A stretch of DNA of 64,000 bases, taken from assembly GCF_000069785.1 (NCBI RefSeq), contig NC_010528.1, positions 2,542,001 through 2,606,000 on the forward strand, given 5' to 3'. Origin of the DNA: Cupriavidus taiwanensis LMG 19424. GTDB lineage: Bacteria > Pseudomonadota > Gammaproteobacteria > Burkholderiales > Burkholderiaceae. How positions within the stretch are numbered: position 1 is the stretch's first letter; each line of letters begins with the position of its first letter. The notes under the pieces were generated by a model. That model searched no databases and was not told the origin of the DNA. It was given only the letters and a program-made list of their open reading frames with translations. A program made the translations under genes and the position numbers. Positions 63,550 through 64,000 of the stretch are shown piece by piece.

Positions 63550-64000
63550 ATGCAAGCTGGCAGCAGCGATTTCACTCTGGCCCCCACCCCGGCAGCCTCG
63601 GCATCACCCACCGCCCCACACCCTGCCGCGCTGCGACCGCTCGCCCTGAGCTTTACCGGTTCGGGCTCGGAGTATTTCCGGATCTGGATCGTCAATGCGC
63701 TGCTGACCCTCGTTACCCTTGGGATCTATTCGGCCTGGGCCAAGGTGCGCACGCTGCAGTACTTCTATCGCAATACGCGGCTGGACGGCGCCAGCTTCGA
63801 CTACCACGGCAAGCCGTCGGCGATCCTGAGAGGCCGGGCCATCGTGTTCGCGCTGGTGCTCGCCTTCCAGTTTGCCTCGACCTTCTCGCCGTTCCTGGCA
63901 CTGGCGATGCTGCTGGTGCTGCTGGCGGTGTTCCCCCTGCTGCTGGTGCGTTCGCTGCGGTTCCGCATGGCCAACTCGGGCTACCGCGGGCTGCGCTTCG
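63550..64000 (+). CDS. DUF898 (YjgN-like) membrane protein, N-terminal part
   Basis: The reading frame opens at ATG 63550, with GGAG upstream, and runs off the right edge after 150 codons. After an Ala/Pro-rich start it reads LALSFTGSGSEYFRIWIVN, TLVTLGIYSAWAKVRTLQYF and YRNTRLDGASFDYHG, the DUF898 opening, then a membrane segment (FALVLAFQFASTFSPFLAL) and VRSLRFRMANSGYRGLRF. The family is predicted to be an inner membrane protein with repeated units; function is not known. Confidence 0.85.
   Translation, partial: MQAGSSDFTLAPTPAASASPTAPHPAALRPLALSFTGSGSEYFRIWIVNALLTLVTLGIYSAWAKVRTLQYFYRNTRLDGASFDYHGKPSAILRGRAIVFALVLAFQFASTFSPFLALAMLLVLLAVFPLLLVRSLRFRMANSGYRGLRF

Noticed and set aside
63188..63649. 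153-codon open frame before the DUF898 gene
   Set aside because: It covers the TGTTAC motifs, overlaps the DUF898 start in another frame, and has no domain-like sequence or ribosome site.

Overview
The window is a GC-rich, gene-dense piece of a betaproteobacterial chromosome, most like Cupriavidus/Ralstonia (Burkholderiales). The support is gene content and order: hemC divergent from ppc, a zapB-like/zapA/6S RNA/EVE-domain run, DUF3460-scpA-panC, tamA-tamB, a Bug-type solute receptor and a formate dehydrogenase block with DUF3305/DUF3306. Genus is inferred from recognised proteins, not from a search. No prophage, insertion sequence, CRISPR array, tRNA or rRNA was seen; the window reads as core chromosome plus several metabolic modules.

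Layout. 1-4.2 kb: start of hemD, then hemC (both minus), divergent ppc. 4.2-6.5 kb: a Tat-exported ferritin-like protein divergent from an ECF sigma factor and its RskA-type anti-sigma factor. 6.6-8.1 kb: argH. 8.3-10.5 kb: a TRAP permease pair without a binding protein. 10.9-11.6 kb: a FitAB/VapBC-type toxin-antitoxin pair with a palindromic operator. 11.6-14.6 kb: a basic amino acid decarboxylase and dcd. 14.7-27.0 kb: a formate dehydrogenase block, all on minus: apbC/mrp, DUF3305, DUF3306, a 721-residue polyferredoxin, a TorD-like chaperone, a 71-residue Tat peptide, alpha and beta subunits, a 78-residue lipoprotein, gamma subunit, a 119-residue exported protein, fdhD. 27.3-31 kb: OmpA-like lipoprotein, metG and a BamE/SmpA-like lipoprotein. 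31-37 kb: tamB and tamA. 37.2-40.6 kb: DUF3460, scpA, panC, a PepSY membrane protein.

40.7-53.2 kb is the cobalamin region. A cobalamin riboswitch with a well-spaced sigma70 promoter precedes btuB-btuC-btuD-cobO-cobT-cobS-cobC on minus, whose junctions from btuC on overlap or are short. cobU-cbiB-cobD-btuF runs on plus and meets it tail to tail, and cobQ diverges from cobU. Together these give B12 uptake, corrinoid adenosylation, the aminopropanol arm and nucleotide loop assembly; no corrin-ring genes are present. Six perfect copies of an 11-bp repeat sit on the cobQ stop codon.

53.4-55.1 kb: zapB-like, zapA, a structured unexplained segment, 6S RNA with terminator, and an EVE-domain gene. 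55.2-56.8 kb: a TSUP permease and a SIMPL-domain protein. 56.9-62.8 kb: a malonate operon on minus (GntR regulator, malonyl-CoA decarboxylase, Bug receptor, crotonase-fold protein, malonyl-CoA synthetase) behind a 20-bp perfect palindrome. The window ends in the start of a DUF898 membrane protein preceded by about 690 bp without a gene that carries a cluster of TGTTAC motifs.

The least explained signals are the structured segment between zapA and the 6S RNA, the small unassigned proteins of the formate dehydrogenase block, the TGTTAC cluster, the 11-bp repeat at the cobQ end, and a palindrome family that recurs in three convergent gene gaps.
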